A stretch of 64,000 bases of DNA from Roseovarius aestuarii (GTDB lineage: Bacteria; Pseudomonadota; Alphaproteobacteria; Rhodobacterales; Rhodobacteraceae), in NCBI GenBank assembly GCA_027214255.1, contig JAPWHL010000010.1, positions 91,223 through 155,222 on the forward strand. Reading direction: 5' to 3'. The position numbers were made by a program, and so were the translations under genes. Of this stretch, positions 55,832 to 64,000 are shown piece after piece. The stretch's first letter is position 1, and each line of letters opens with the position of its first letter. The notes below the pieces were generated by a model, which ran no database searches, had not been told where the DNA came from, and saw only the letters and a list, made by a program, of their open reading frames with translations.

Positions 55832-57004
55832 TTAGAATATTTCGAACAGTCCGGCGGCCCCCATGCCGCCGCCGATGCACATCGTCACAACCCCGTAACG
55901 AGCCTTGCGCCGTCGCCCCTCAATCAGGATATGCCCAGCCATCCGGGCACCCGACATGCCATAAGGATGCCCCATAGCAATCGCACCACCACTGACGTTC
56001 AATCGAGCGTCTGGAATGCCCAACGTATCGCGGCAATAAATCACTTGGCTGGCAAAAGCCTCGTTCAATTCCCACAAATCGATATCTTCGACCTGCAACC
56101 CGTGTTGACGCAGCAGTTTGGGCACAGCCACGACCGGCCCGATCCCCATTTCGTCAGGCTCGCACCCTGCTACTGCGATGCCGCGAAACGCGCCCAACGG
56201 CGTTAGCCCACGGCGTTCGGCCTCTGTCGATTCTACCAAAACCAGCGCCGCCGCACCATCTGACAACTGGCTGGAATTGCCTGCAGTGATGTGACGGCCC
56301 CGCGCAATCTGTTGACCGTTTTCAAACACAGGGGCAAGGGCGGCTAGATTTTCCGCCGTGGTGCCCGGACGGTTGCATTCGTCCTGCGCAAAAACATTTG
56401 TCCGCCCTTCGATCATCACCTCAATCGGGGCGATTTCGGCATCCAATACGCCCGTCCGCTGGGCCGTTGCCATCCTTTGCTGGGACTGAAGCGCATAGCC
56501 ATCCTGTTCTTCACGCGAAATCCCATAGCGTTCGGCAACGATCTCGGCCGTTTCCAACATGGACATGTACAAGGCGGGATGATGCATTTTCAAAAATGCG
56601 TCCTGCGTTCGGTATTGGTTCATGTGCTTGGTCTGAACCAGAGAGACGGATTCGACTCCACCTGCAATGGCTATGCCCTGCCCCTCGCAGGTAATTCCAT
56701 GTGCTGCGGTGGCAATTGCCGTTAGGCCCGATGCGCATTGGCGATCCACGGTTTGTCCCGGGACGGACACCGGACATCCGGCAACCAGTGCCGCCTGTCG
56801 TGCCACGTTAAATCCGGTGCTGCCTTGCGGCAGGGCCGAGCCCAGAACAACATCCTGAACCTCTTGGGGATCTATTGCTGCACGACTCAAGGCCTGCTTG
56901 ATCGCGTGCCCGGCCATTGATTGTGCCGACATGTCCGCAAGTGATCCACGCCACGCCTTTCCGATGGGGGTACGTGCAACGGCAACTATGACTGACTGAC
57001 GCAA
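55832..57004 (-). CDS. Acetyl-CoA acyltransferase (thiolase)
   Basis: This 390-residue thiolase cleaves a 3-oxoacyl-CoA to acetyl-CoA and a shortened acyl-CoA. Catalytic Cys90 is in VDRQCASG, the NEAFA loop and [16 protein letters not shown] give the His, and the second Cys is in [14 protein letters not shown] longer frame to 57142 exists, but the TTG at 57004 has AAGGAA six bases upstream and gives the usual start [12 protein letters not shown]. It overlaps no gene but lies nine bases before fadJ. Confidence 0.88.
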   Translation of the reverse strand: MRQSVIVAVARTPIGKAWRGSLADMSAQSMAGHAIKQALSRAAIDPQEVQDVVLGSALPQGSTGFNVARQAALVAGCPVSVPGQTVDRQCASGLTAIATAAHGITCEGQGIAIAGGVESVSLVQTKHMNQYRTQDAFLKMHHPALYMSMLETAEIVAERYGISREEQDGYALQSQQRMATAQRTGVLDAEIAPIEVMIEGRTNVFAQDECNRPGTTAENLAALAPVFENGQQIARGRHITAGNSSQLSDGAAALVLVESTEAERRGLTPLGAFRGIAVAGCEPDEMGIGPVVAVPKLLRQHGLQVEDIDLWELNEAFASQVIYCRDTLGIPDARLNVSGGAIAMGHPYGMSGARMAGHILIEGRRRKARYGVVTMCIGGGMGAAGLFEIF

Positions 57005-57175
57005 ACTGCGTTCCTTTCTGATTAGGTATGCGTTCTGGCCCCTACAAAAACAATGCGCCAGGCGCGATTTTTGAGTCCTGTGATTAACAGCATTTGTTTC
57101 ACAGTACGCAACGCTATTGCAATAATCAAACTTCAATGGCATCGTCAGGCGACCAAAAACATCCTGGAGACATCC

Positions 57176-58009
57176 ATGCCGCTGAACGCCGAACGCCTTA
57201 TGGGCCTAGACATCCCCGCACGTCGGCTGCGGTATGACGGCCGCGAAACTTTGCTGTATGCGTTGACGTTAGGCGCCGGAACAGGGGCCGATTCGCGTCT
57301 GGTCCAAGAAGACGGTCAGCGGGTGATTCCCAGCTTTGGCCAAAACCTTGCATTCGATGATTCGTGGATGGAACAAGCCGGCATTGACCTGAGCATGGTC
57401 GTACATGGCGGGTTGGAACTGACGTTTGACGCCCCTTTTGAACCAGCTGGCGAGGTAGACGTACGGGCCCGCATCATAGGGTTGACCGACAAAGGCCCCG
57501 GCAAGGCGGCGATCATACGCCATGAAACCAGCATCTACCGTGACGACGAACGCATCTTTGCCTCGGCATCCAACCTGTTTGTGCGCGGTGCCGGGGGCTT
57601 TGGCGGCTCTGTTGGGGAAGAGGCCCGTCGTCAGACCCCACCCCAGGGTCAACCCAGCGCCAGTGTCGAAATCGCGACGCGCCCCGATCAAGCGCTGTTG
57701 TTTCGCCTGCTGGGGGATCGCAACCCGTTGCACAGCCAGACGGAGGTCGCAAAACGGGCCGGGTTTGAACGCCCAATCCTACACGGGGCCTGCACCTTTG
57801 GTATCGCCTGCTTGACCGTGTTGGAAAGATATTGCGACGGCGCACCTGAGCGAATGACATCCTTTGCCGCGCGTTTCAGCGGCCCATTGTACCCCGGCGA
57901 GACATTACATTTCGATTTCTGGGAGACAGCCAATGGGGTGGCCTTCGCTGCGCATTGCAAAGACCGCGATACGCCTGTTCTAAGCGATGGCAGGGCGGAT
58001 CTTGCCTGA
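57176..58009 (+). CDS. Two-domain hot-dog (MaoC-like) protein
   Basis: This 277-residue protein resembles the double hot-dog hydratases (HSD17B4/MaoC type 2). The first half ([20 protein letters not shown]) is degenerate; the second has the active sequence [32 protein letters not shown] (about 180-211). It probably hydrates an enoyl-CoA. ATG 57176 has CTGGAGA upstream; the open frame back to 57053 lies in the promoter. It begins a plus-strand group that ends with the BKACE gene. Confidence 0.82.
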   Translation: MPLNAERLMGLDIPARRLRYDGRETLLYALTLGAGTGADSRLVQEDGQRVIPSFGQNLAFDDSWMEQAGIDLSMVVHGGLELTFDAPFEPAGEVDVRARIIGLTDKGPGKAAIIRHETSIYRDDERIFASASNLFVRGAGGFGGSVGEEARRQTPPQGQPSASVEIATRPDQALLFRLLGDRNPLHSQTEVAKRAGFERPILHGACTFGIACLTVLERYCDGAPERMTSFAARFSGPLYPGETLHFDFWETANGVAFAAHCKDRDTPVLSDGRADLA

Positions 58010-58034
58010 GTCAGCCTGCGGATAGGACCACGAC

Positions 58035-60347
58035 ATGCCGACAGACACCTACACACTAACCCATTGGGGGACGTATCGGACCAAAGCCAGCGATGGCAGA
58101 CCGCCCGAAATCCACGCTCTGCCCGACGATCCCGCGCCGTCCCCCATCGGCCAGTCGATGCAAGATACGCTGAACGACAGCGCGCGCATCACCCAGCCAA
58201 TGGTGCGTGCGGGTTACCTGACAGACGGGCCAGCCTCCCGCGCCAGCCGGGGCAGCGACCCATTTGTACCGGTCGATTGGGACACCGCCACTAAGCTGGT
58301 TGCCCAAGAGTTCGAGCGCGTGCGCGGCCAGTATGGCAACCGTGCTATCTTCGGCGGGTCTTATGGCTGGGCCAGTGCCGGACGGTTTCACCATACCCAA
58401 AGCCAGCTACACCGTTTCTTGAACGTTGCGGGGGGGTATGTATCGTCGGTCAACACCTACAGCCATGCCGCCGCCGAGGTGATGATCCCCCATATACTTG
58501 GCTCTACCAAGGGCCTAAACTCGCACCACACGCCATGGTCTGTTATGTGTGGGAACACCGAATTGTTCGTTGCTTTTGGCGGGCTGCCTGAACGCAATAC
58601 ACAGATCAGCGCAGGCGGCGTCGGACATCATAACGTGCCGATGTGGCTGGATAAATGTCGCGCGACGGGCACACATTTCGTCAATATCGGCCCGCTGCGT
58701 TCAGATATTGCGCCGCGTCTGCAACCGGAATGGCTGTCCGCGCTGCCCGGCAGTGATACCGCGTTGATGCTGGGTCTGGCGCATAGCTTGCATGTTGAAG
58801 GTCTCAGCGATCCCGCCTTTCTAGCCACCCACGCCAGCGGGTTTGACAGGTTTGCCGCTTATCTAATGGGCGAGACGGACGGCACACCGAAATCGGCCGA
58901 ATGGGCGGGCGACCTGTGCGGAATTGATCCCGAGACAATTCGAGCATTGGCGCGCAGGATGGCCGCATCGCGCACGATGATTTCGGTCGCGCTGTCCTTG
59001 CAACGGGCAGAGCATGGCGAACAACCCATCTGGATGGCGATCACTCTGGCGGCGATGCTGGGCCAGATTGGTCTGCCCGGTGGCGGATTCGGCGTTGGGT
59101 ACGGGGCCACCAACCGTATCGGCGAACTGGAGCCCGGAATATCTTGGCCCGCCCTTTCGCAATTTACCAACCCGGTTCCGGATTTCATTCCTGTGGCCCG
59201 TCTGGCCGACATGCTGCTGAATCCCGGCCAGCCATTCGCTTACAACGGGCAGGACTTGACCTATCCCCACATTCGCCTTGTCTGGTGGGCGGGCGGCAAT
59301 CCATTCCATCACAGTCAGGACCTGAACAAACTGGTGCGCGCGTTCCGGCAACCAGAAACCGTGATCGTACAAGATCCGTGGTGGACCGCCACCGCGCGTC
59401 ACGCAGATATTGTTCTGCCCGCAACCACCTCGCTAGAGCGCAACGATCTGGGCATTGCCAAATCCGAGCCGCATCTGGTGGCCATGCGACAGGTCGCCCA
59501 GCCCCATGCGCAGGTTCGCAACGATTATGACATCCTGTCGGACGTGGCCCGCCATATCGGCCTGCTTGATGCGTTTACCGAAGGTCGCAGCGAAATGGAT
59601 TGGGTCCGCCATCTGTATGAGGGCACGCAACAATCCGCCGCCAAGACAGGGGTAAACCTGCCCGATTTCGACACGTTCTGGCAAACCGGTCTGGTGCGTT
59701 TTACCAACCCCGCCCATCCACAGCCTTTGCTGGCCGATTTTCGCGCCGATCCCGTGGTGCACCGTTTGCCCACCCCGTCAGGCAAGATCGAGATTTACTC
59801 CGAGACAGTCGCGGGCTTTGGCTATGCAGATTGTCCCGGCCATGCTTTCTGGATCGCGCCGCAGGAATGGTTGGGGGCCAAGGCCCGTGCCCCTCAGATG
59901 TTGCACCTGATTTCAAATCAGCCAGCCACCCGGCTGCATGGGCAGCTGGACAATGGTGCTCTCAGTCGTGCTTCCAAGATCAACGGGCGCGAACCGGCCA
60001 CATTCAATCCCGCAGACGCTGCTGCACGCGGCATCAAACCGGGCGACACGGTGCGTTTGTTCAACGCGCGAGGGGCCTGTCTGGCAGGGGCCTGCCTGTC
60101 AGAGGATGTCGCACCGGGCATCGTGCAATTGGCCACTGGCGCATGGTTCAATCCCGAGGTGCCCGGCCAGGACAATGCGCTGGACCTGCATGGTAACCCC
60201 AACATTCTGACCCGCGATGTCGGCACCTCACAATTGGCGCAGGGGCCTATTTCCCACAGCGCACTGGTTGAAGCCCAGCGCATCGACACCCCTATGCCAA
60301 GCCCAACGGCGTTTGACGCGCCGGACATTCAAACCACCTCAAACTGA
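58035..60347 (+). CDS. Cytoplasmic molybdopterin S-/N-oxide reductase (BisC/DMSO reductase family)
   Basis: This 770-residue protein is a DMSO-reductase-family molybdenum enzyme with the Ser ligand in GGSYGWASAGRFHH (Ser109). The N-terminal Fe-S Cys motif and a Tat signal are both absent, which fits the soluble cytoplasmic BisC group that reduces biotin sulfoxide and methionine sulfoxide. Other landmarks are QSQLHRFLNVAGGYV, WWAGGNPFHHSQDLNKL and the C-terminal TGAWFNPEV. It lies directly after the hot-dog gene and before the SDR, inside the island. Its size matches BisC (about 740-780). A biotin-sulfoxide or related thioether S-oxide is the natural candidate. Confidence 0.85.
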   Translation: MPTDTYTLTHWGTYRTKASDGRPPEIHALPDDPAPSPIGQSMQDTLNDSARITQPMVRAGYLTDGPASRASRGSDPFVPVDWDTATKLVAQEFERVRGQYGNRAIFGGSYGWASAGRFHHTQSQLHRFLNVAGGYVSSVNTYSHAAAEVMIPHILGSTKGLNSHHTPWSVMCGNTELFVAFGGLPERNTQISAGGVGHHNVPMWLDKCRATGTHFVNIGPLRSDIAPRLQPEWLSALPGSDTALMLGLAHSLHVEGLSDPAFLATHASGFDRFAAYLMGETDGTPKSAEWAGDLCGIDPETIRALARRMAASRTMISVALSLQRAEHGEQPIWMAITLAAMLGQIGLPGGGFGVGYGATNRIGELEPGISWPALSQFTNPVPDFIPVARLADMLLNPGQPFAYNGQDLTYPHIRLVWWAGGNPFHHSQDLNKLVRAFRQPETVIVQDPWWTATARHADIVLPATTSLERNDLGIAKSEPHLVAMRQVAQPHAQVRNDYDILSDVARHIGLLDAFTEGRSEMDWVRHLYEGTQQSAAKTGVNLPDFDTFWQTGLVRFTNPAHPQPLLADFRADPVVHRLPTPSGKIEIYSETVAGFGYADCPGHAFWIAPQEWLGAKARAPQMLHLISNQPATRLHGQLDNGALSRASKINGREPATFNPADAAARGIKPGDTVRLFNARGACLAGACLSEDVAPGIVQLATGAWFNPEVPGQDNALDLHGNPNILTRDVGTSQLAQGPISHSALVEAQRIDTPMPSPTAFDAPDIQTTSN

Positions 60348-60359
60348 AAGACCTTTCCA

Positions 60360-61148
60360 ATGCAACACACCCCATCGGATTACTGGAAACGCCAGCGCGT
60401 CATCGTGACCGCCGGGGCATCGGGCATCGGGCTGGAAATCGCGCGCGCGCTTTGCAATGCGGGCGCGACGGTCTGGGTATGTGACCTGACAGAAACAGCA
60501 TTAAACAACGCTGCCAAGGCCCTGCCGGGTTTGGGAACGATGGTCTGTGATGTCGCGGATGAGACCGCCTGCGCCGAGTTCGTGGCCACAGCCACTGCCG
60601 CGATGGGCGGGTTGGACATTCTGATAAACAACGCCGGGATTGCCGGTCCCGCCGCCGCCTTGCACGAAATTGCGGGCGACGATTGGCGGCGCTGCTTTGA
60701 CATAAACGTGCATGGTCAATTCTACATGGCCCGTGCAGCCATTCCGCATCTGAAACAAAACGATGGCGGTTCGATCGTGTGCATGGCGTCGGTCGCCGGG
60801 AAATACGCCTTTCCGCTACGCTCGCCCTATGCGGCATCCAAGGCCGCAGTCATCTCGCTGGCACGTGCCTTGTCGGTTGAACTGGGACCAGACCAGATCC
60901 GCGTCAATGCCATCGCGCCGGGCGTGGTCGCCGGCGATCGCATCCGCCGCGTGTTCACCGACCGCGCCGCGACACGCGGCATCCAATACGAAGAAATGGA
61001 AGAAATCGCCCTGCGCGCGGTTTCGATGAAAACAATGGTCGACCCGCAGGAGATCGCGGATCTGGTGATGTATCTTTGCGGCCCTTCGGGACGCCCGATC
61101 ACCGGACAAGTGATGAGCATCTGCGGCGGACTGGAATACACGGAGTAA
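60360..61148 (+). CDS. Short-chain dehydrogenase/reductase
   Basis: This 262-residue classical SDR has the TAGASGIG nucleotide site (17-24), NNAG (90-93) and Ser144, Tyr157, Lys161 in the ASVAGKYAF and SPYAASK motifs. The acidic residue after strand beta2 (VCDLTE) favours NAD(H). It follows the molybdoenzyme by 13 bases and precedes the BKACE gene by five, so it likely oxidises a hydroxy acid to the beta-keto acid that the next enzyme cleaves. Confidence 0.85.
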   Translation: MQHTPSDYWKRQRVIVTAGASGIGLEIARALCNAGATVWVCDLTETALNNAAKALPGLGTMVCDVADETACAEFVATATAAMGGLDILINNAGIAGPAAALHEIAGDDWRRCFDINVHGQFYMARAAIPHLKQNDGGSIVCMASVAGKYAFPLRSPYAASKAAVISLARALSVELGPDQIRVNAIAPGVVAGDRIRRVFTDRAATRGIQYEEMEEIALRAVSMKTMVDPQEIADLVMYLCGPSGRPITGQVMSICGGLEYTE

Positions 61149-61153
61149 TCAAC

Positions 61154-62092
61154 ATGGCCAAATCCAAACCCACGATCATTACCTGCGCCATCACTGGCGC
61201 AACTCACACGCCGACGATGTCGCCTCATTTGCCGGTGACGCCCGATGCGATCATCGAACAGGCCATCGGTGCCGCCAAAGCCGGAGCGGCCATTCTGCAC
61301 CTGCATGCGCGTGATGCTCAAACACAGCGGCCCACTGCAGATATCGACACTTGGCTGCACATCCTGCGCTCGATCCGGGACGAAACAGATGCGGTTCTGA
61401 ATATGACCACGGGCGGTTCCACATTCATGGAGATTGCAGATCGCCTATCAGCGCCTATGACGGCCTCGCCCGAACTGTGTTCATGCAACATGGGATCGAT
61501 GAATTTCGGCACCTACGCGATGAAAGACAAATACGCCGGGCAGTGGATCAACGACTGGGAAGAAGATTATCTTGAGGCCAGCCGGGGGGCGATCTTTCGC
61601 AACACATTTGCCGATATCGAAACCATCATGACCAAGATGAGCGAAGGCGACACGCGGTTTGAATTTGAATGCTACGATGTTGGCCATCTTTATAATCTGA
61701 AACACATGATGGATCGGGGTTTTGTCAAGAAACCTCCGTTTATCCAGATCATTGTCGGCACTTTGGGCGGCATCGGGCCGGGCCCTGAGAACCTGATGTT
61801 CATGAAGGAAACCGCAGACCGGCTGTTTGGGACGGGCCAGTATGAGTGGTCCGTCTTGTCCGGCGGGCGCCATCAGATGAACATGGCCACCATGGCCGCA
61901 ACCATGGGGGGCAATGTACGCGTCGGGCTGGAAGACAGCCTTTATGCCGGGCGCGGCAAACTGGCGGAATCCAACGCCGAACAGGTCACGATGATCCGTG
62001 GCATCATCGAGGGTCTGTCCAACCGGATTGCCACCCCTGACGAAGCCCGCGAGCTGCTGGGGTTGAAAGGGTCGGCGGCCGTGAAATTCTAA
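61154..62092 (+). CDS. Beta-keto acid cleavage enzyme (BKACE, DUF849 family)
   Basis: This 312-residue TIM-barrel enzyme condenses a beta-keto acid with acetyl-CoA and releases acetoacetate and a new acyl-CoA. Zinc ligands are His49 and His51 in LHLHARD, and Glu near the end of the barrel (GLEDSLYAG) and the SGGRHQMN loop (about 256-263) are present. Kce and dehydrocarnitine enzymes are characterised members. The SDR upstream would supply the beta-keto acid. Substrate is unknown. ATG 61154 is the only start near the SDR stop. Confidence 0.88.
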   Translation: MAKSKPTIITCAITGATHTPTMSPHLPVTPDAIIEQAIGAAKAGAAILHLHARDAQTQRPTADIDTWLHILRSIRDETDAVLNMTTGGSTFMEIADRLSAPMTASPELCSCNMGSMNFGTYAMKDKYAGQWINDWEEDYLEASRGAIFRNTFADIETIMTKMSEGDTRFEFECYDVGHLYNLKHMMDRGFVKKPPFIQIIVGTLGGIGPGPENLMFMKETADRLFGTGQYEWSVLSGGRHQMNMATMAATMGGNVRVGLEDSLYAGRGKLAESNAEQVTMIRGIIEGLSNRIATPDEARELLGLKGSAAVKF

Positions 62093-62107
62093 CGTCACTT
62101 CATGCGT

Positions 62108-62125
62108 CCGGCGATCTATCGCCGG
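62108..62125 (+). terminator. Hairpin after the BKACE gene
   Basis: CCGGCGA (62108-62114) and TCGCCGG (62119-62125) form a perfect 7-bp stem with a four-base loop, about 16 bases after the stop. No T-run follows, so it may terminate weakly before the binding-protein gene. Confidence 0.4.
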
Positions 62126-62257
62126 GCGTGCAACGGGTTCTGTTCAGGGACAAAAGACCATTCATAATATACGAGTATCGGACAGGGGATCGCCCCCACC
62201 AACCGCTACCCCCGGACAACGGCCTACAACACTAGATCCAATGGAAGGTATATATCT

Positions 62258-63853
62258 ATGAAACGCCGTGATTTTCTAGCAAGCGCCGCCGCCTTTGGCG
62301 CGGCAACAACACTACCCCTGTCATGGGCCCATGCCCAAAGCCGCGCAGAAAGCCTGCGGGTCCTCAGCGAAGGTGCCGCCAACTCACTTGATACTTTTTC
62401 GGTTGGGGTGAACCGCAACTCGATTCAGGCCACATGGAACATCTATGACCGTCTGGTCAAATTCGCCTATAAGGATGTCGGGGATGGCGTTGGGTATTAC
62501 GACTATTTCAATATCGAACCCCAACTGGCCGAGTCCTTTGAAGTCTCCGACGACAAAAAGTCGATCACATTCAAACTGCGCCCCGACGCCACGTTCCACG
62601 ATGGCAGCCCGGTAACGGCGGCGGACGTGAAATGGTCAATGGATCGCGTTGTGGCCAGTCCGATTGGTGCATCTCAATTCCGGACCGGGTCTATGACCTC
62701 GCCCGATCAATTCGTTGTGGTCGATGACCTGACCTTCCGTATCGACCTGCCGCAGCCTGACCGTTTTGCCCTGCCAAACATGGCGCTGACCTATCCGATC
62801 ATCGTCAACTCGAAAATGGCGATGGAACATGCAACTGACGATGATCCGTTCGCTATGGAATGGCTGCAATCCAACGCCGCCGGCAGCGGTGCATTCAAAG
62901 TGGTGCAGATGGATGTCGGTGAAAAGATTCTGTTTGAGCGGTTTGACGACTGGAAGGGTGGCCCGCTGCCCGGTTTCAAACGCATTCTGTGGCAAACCGT
63001 AGCCACGGCAGAAACACGCGTCGCCTCGCTGGTTCGCGGCGATGCAGACATAGCACAGGATTTGCCGCCAAAAGACGTGCAAAACCTTCTGGAGAACCCC
63101 GAAGTCAAAGTCATCGGCGTCCCAACGTCCAGCTTCCAATTCCTTGGAATGAACGGCGCGCTGCCGCCCTTTGATAATAAACTGGTACGCCAGGCCATCG
63201 CCTATGCCCTGCCCTATGACGACATGTTCCAAACCGCCCTGTTTGGTCGGGGGCGCGCCCTGCACGGCGGCAAACCCGGTGTGCCTGACACCATCACCTA
63301 TCCGCAAGAAAGCGGTTATGATACAGATCTGGACCGCGCCCGCGAATTGCTGGCCGAGGCCGGGATGGCCGACGGGTTCAAGACCACCTTTTCCTATGAG
63401 CTGTCCCAAGCAACAATCGCCGAGCCAGTGGCCCTGCTGTTGCAAGAGGCACTGGGCAAGATCGGCATCGAGGTCGAGATCGAAAAAGTTCCTGCCGGAC
63501 AGTTGGGCACATTGCTGCAGGAAAAGAAGGTGCCATTCTACTTTGAAGGTTCGACCGCCTATCTGGCCGACCCTGATTACTTCTTCCGGGTGTTTTATAC
63601 TGGCGACTCGCGCTGGAACTTTGGCGCCTATCAGAACAAGGAATTCGGCGAATTGGTTGCAGCCTCACGGTATGAGGCGGATGAGGCTGTCTATGAGGCA
63701 CAGGTCAAGCGGATGATCGAACTGGTCAAGGATGAAATTCCAATCATCATCCTGTGGCATCCCGCCTTGGACACGGGCATGCAAAAGGACATCGAAGGCT
63801 ACAGCTTTACCTTCCACCGGCAGCTTGAAATGAAAACACTCAAACGCAGCTGA
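62258..63853 (+). CDS. Family-5 ABC solute-binding protein (Opp/Dpp type), Tat-exported
   Basis: This 531-residue periplasmic protein has a twin-arginine signal (RRDFLA, about 3-8, ending AHAQS) and the SBP_bac_5 core (SVTAADVKWSMDRVVASP-like segment, here PVTAADVKWSMDRV). It lies at the far end of the island from the OppB-F genes, which have no binding protein of their own, so it is the likely partner of that transporter. Its ligand would then be the pathway substrate. Its own promoter lies in the 165-base gap upstream. A strong terminator follows. Confidence 0.87.
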   Translation: MKRRDFLASAAAFGAATTLPLSWAHAQSRAESLRVLSEGAANSLDTFSVGVNRNSIQATWNIYDRLVKFAYKDVGDGVGYYDYFNIEPQLAESFEVSDDKKSITFKLRPDATFHDGSPVTAADVKWSMDRVVASPIGASQFRTGSMTSPDQFVVVDDLTFRIDLPQPDRFALPNMALTYPIIVNSKMAMEHATDDDPFAMEWLQSNAAGSGAFKVVQMDVGEKILFERFDDWKGGPLPGFKRILWQTVATAETRVASLVRGDADIAQDLPPKDVQNLLENPEVKVIGVPTSSFQFLGMNGALPPFDNKLVRQAIAYALPYDDMFQTALFGRGRALHGGKPGVPDTITYPQESGYDTDLDRARELLAEAGMADGFKTTFSYELSQATIAEPVALLLQEALGKIGIEVEIEKVPAGQLGTLLQEKKVPFYFEGSTAYLADPDYFFRVFYTGDSRWNFGAYQNKEFGELVAASRYEADEAVYEAQVKRMIELVKDEIPIIILWHPALDTGMQKDIEGYSFTFHRQLEMKTLKRS

Positions 63854-63868
63854 GCCATAACGACATGT

Positions 63869-63898
63869 AAAAGGCGGGGCCACCTGGCCCCGCCTTTT
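63869..63898 (+). terminator. Intrinsic terminator after the solute-binding protein gene
   Basis: AAAAGGCGGGGCCA (63869-63882) pairs with TGGCCCCGCCTTTT (63885-63898), a 14-bp stem with a two-base apex that can open to a normal loop, ending in Ts. The A-run/T-run makes it work in both directions. Confidence 0.9.
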
Positions 63899-63935
63899 GC
63901 GTTTGTGCGCCTGCTGCTCGATAGGCAACACACAA

Positions 63936-63958
63936 GCGGGGGCCAGAGTGGCCCCCGC
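63936..63958. terminator. Second convergent hairpin
   Basis: GCGGGGGCCA (63936-63945) pairs with TGGCCCCCGC (63949-63958), loop GAG. On the minus strand it follows the stop of the gene at the window end by ten bases, so it probably serves that gene. It shares much of its stem sequence with the previous terminator. Confidence 0.6.
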
Positions 63959-63968
63959 CGCGTTTGGA

Positions 63969-64000
63969 TTAATCGCAGGGCTTTTTGTCGTGGCCTTTGC
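63969..64000 (-). CDS. 3' end of an unknown minus-strand gene
   Basis: The TAA at 63969-63971 (minus strand) is preceded in frame by codons for KGHDKKPCD, a Lys/Cys-rich tail of the kind found on small proteins and some membrane proteins. A hairpin follows. Only nine residues are visible, so no identity is given. Confidence 0.4.
   Translation of the reverse strand, partial: KGHDKKPCD

Noticed and set aside
50898..61148. Carnitine degradation as the function of the island
   Set aside because: CaiD-like hydratase and BKACE suggest it, but there is no clear CaiB, CaiT or carnitine dehydrogenase, and it does not explain the hydantoinase, M20, PLP lyase and BisC-type genes.
63869..63958. Repeat element or attachment site at the window end
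   Set aside because: The two GC-rich inverted repeats are explained as convergent intrinsic terminators.

Overview
The window looks like chromosomal DNA of a marine alphaproteobacterium of the Roseobacter group (Rhodobacteraceae). The basis is the moderately high G+C, the GTTC-N7-GTTC type of LexA box, a fused DctQM TRAP permease, many solute-binding proteins and acyl-CoA genes, and proteins with a roseobacter look (DUF1194, DUF1127, SdhE beside a small XRE regulator). I saw no rRNA, tRNA, insertion sequence, prophage or CRISPR array.

Layout. 1-4.1 kb: end of a VOC-family gene coupled to a DUF1194 protein, a MarR regulator, sdhE with an XRE regulator, an aspartate-type aminotransferase and a small conserved protein. 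4.2-11.6 kb: a convergent catabolic module (amidase, TetR/BetI-like regulator and orphan peptide-type solute-binding protein on +; acyl-CoA dehydrogenase and ADP-forming acyl-CoA synthetase on -). Its two outer promoters carry almost identical 18-bp palindromes. 11.8-29 kb: mostly housekeeping genes (MATE pump, xseA, purD with a bestrophin gene, ferredoxin, an SOS-box-controlled orphan DnaE2-type OB-fold protein, lipoprotein, SGNH hydrolase, Mrp/ApbC, DUF1127, kdsD, UDP-glucose dehydrogenase, trhO, pncA, vanZ, glmM).

29-35.7 kb: a LuxR-type regulator and a TRAP uptake locus (dctQM fusion, dctP, an overlooked 49-residue membrane protein) with a GntR regulator and a ketol-acid reductoisomerase-like enzyme that has lost its usual catalytic His and Lys. 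A shared palindrome lies upstream of the reductoisomerase-like gene and in the dctQM/dctP intergenic region. 35.7-39.9 kb: lytic transglycosylase, tex and a rhodanese protein.

39.9-63.9 kb: the most interesting part. A 12-gene minus-strand operon, joined almost throughout by 4-base ATGA/GTGA-type overlaps, encodes two acyl-CoA dehydrogenases, a CaiD-like hydratase, a PLP C-S lyase-family enzyme, a hydantoinase, an M20 carbamoyl hydrolase, an acyl-CoA ligase, a MaoC hydratase and an oligopeptide-type ABC transporter without its binding protein. An IclR regulator, a two-domain 3-hydroxyacyl-CoA dehydrogenase, a thiolase, a hot-dog protein, a cytoplasmic BisC-type molybdoenzyme, an SDR, a BKACE-family enzyme and the missing binding protein follow. 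Beta-oxidation, opening of a cyclic ureide, removal of a carbamoyl group, C-S cleavage and S-oxide reduction together match the chemistry of biotin (or biotin sulfoxide). I propose the island as a candidate biotin-type catabolic system; this is inference from gene families. The window ends in the 3' end of a minus-strand gene behind a strong convergent terminator.
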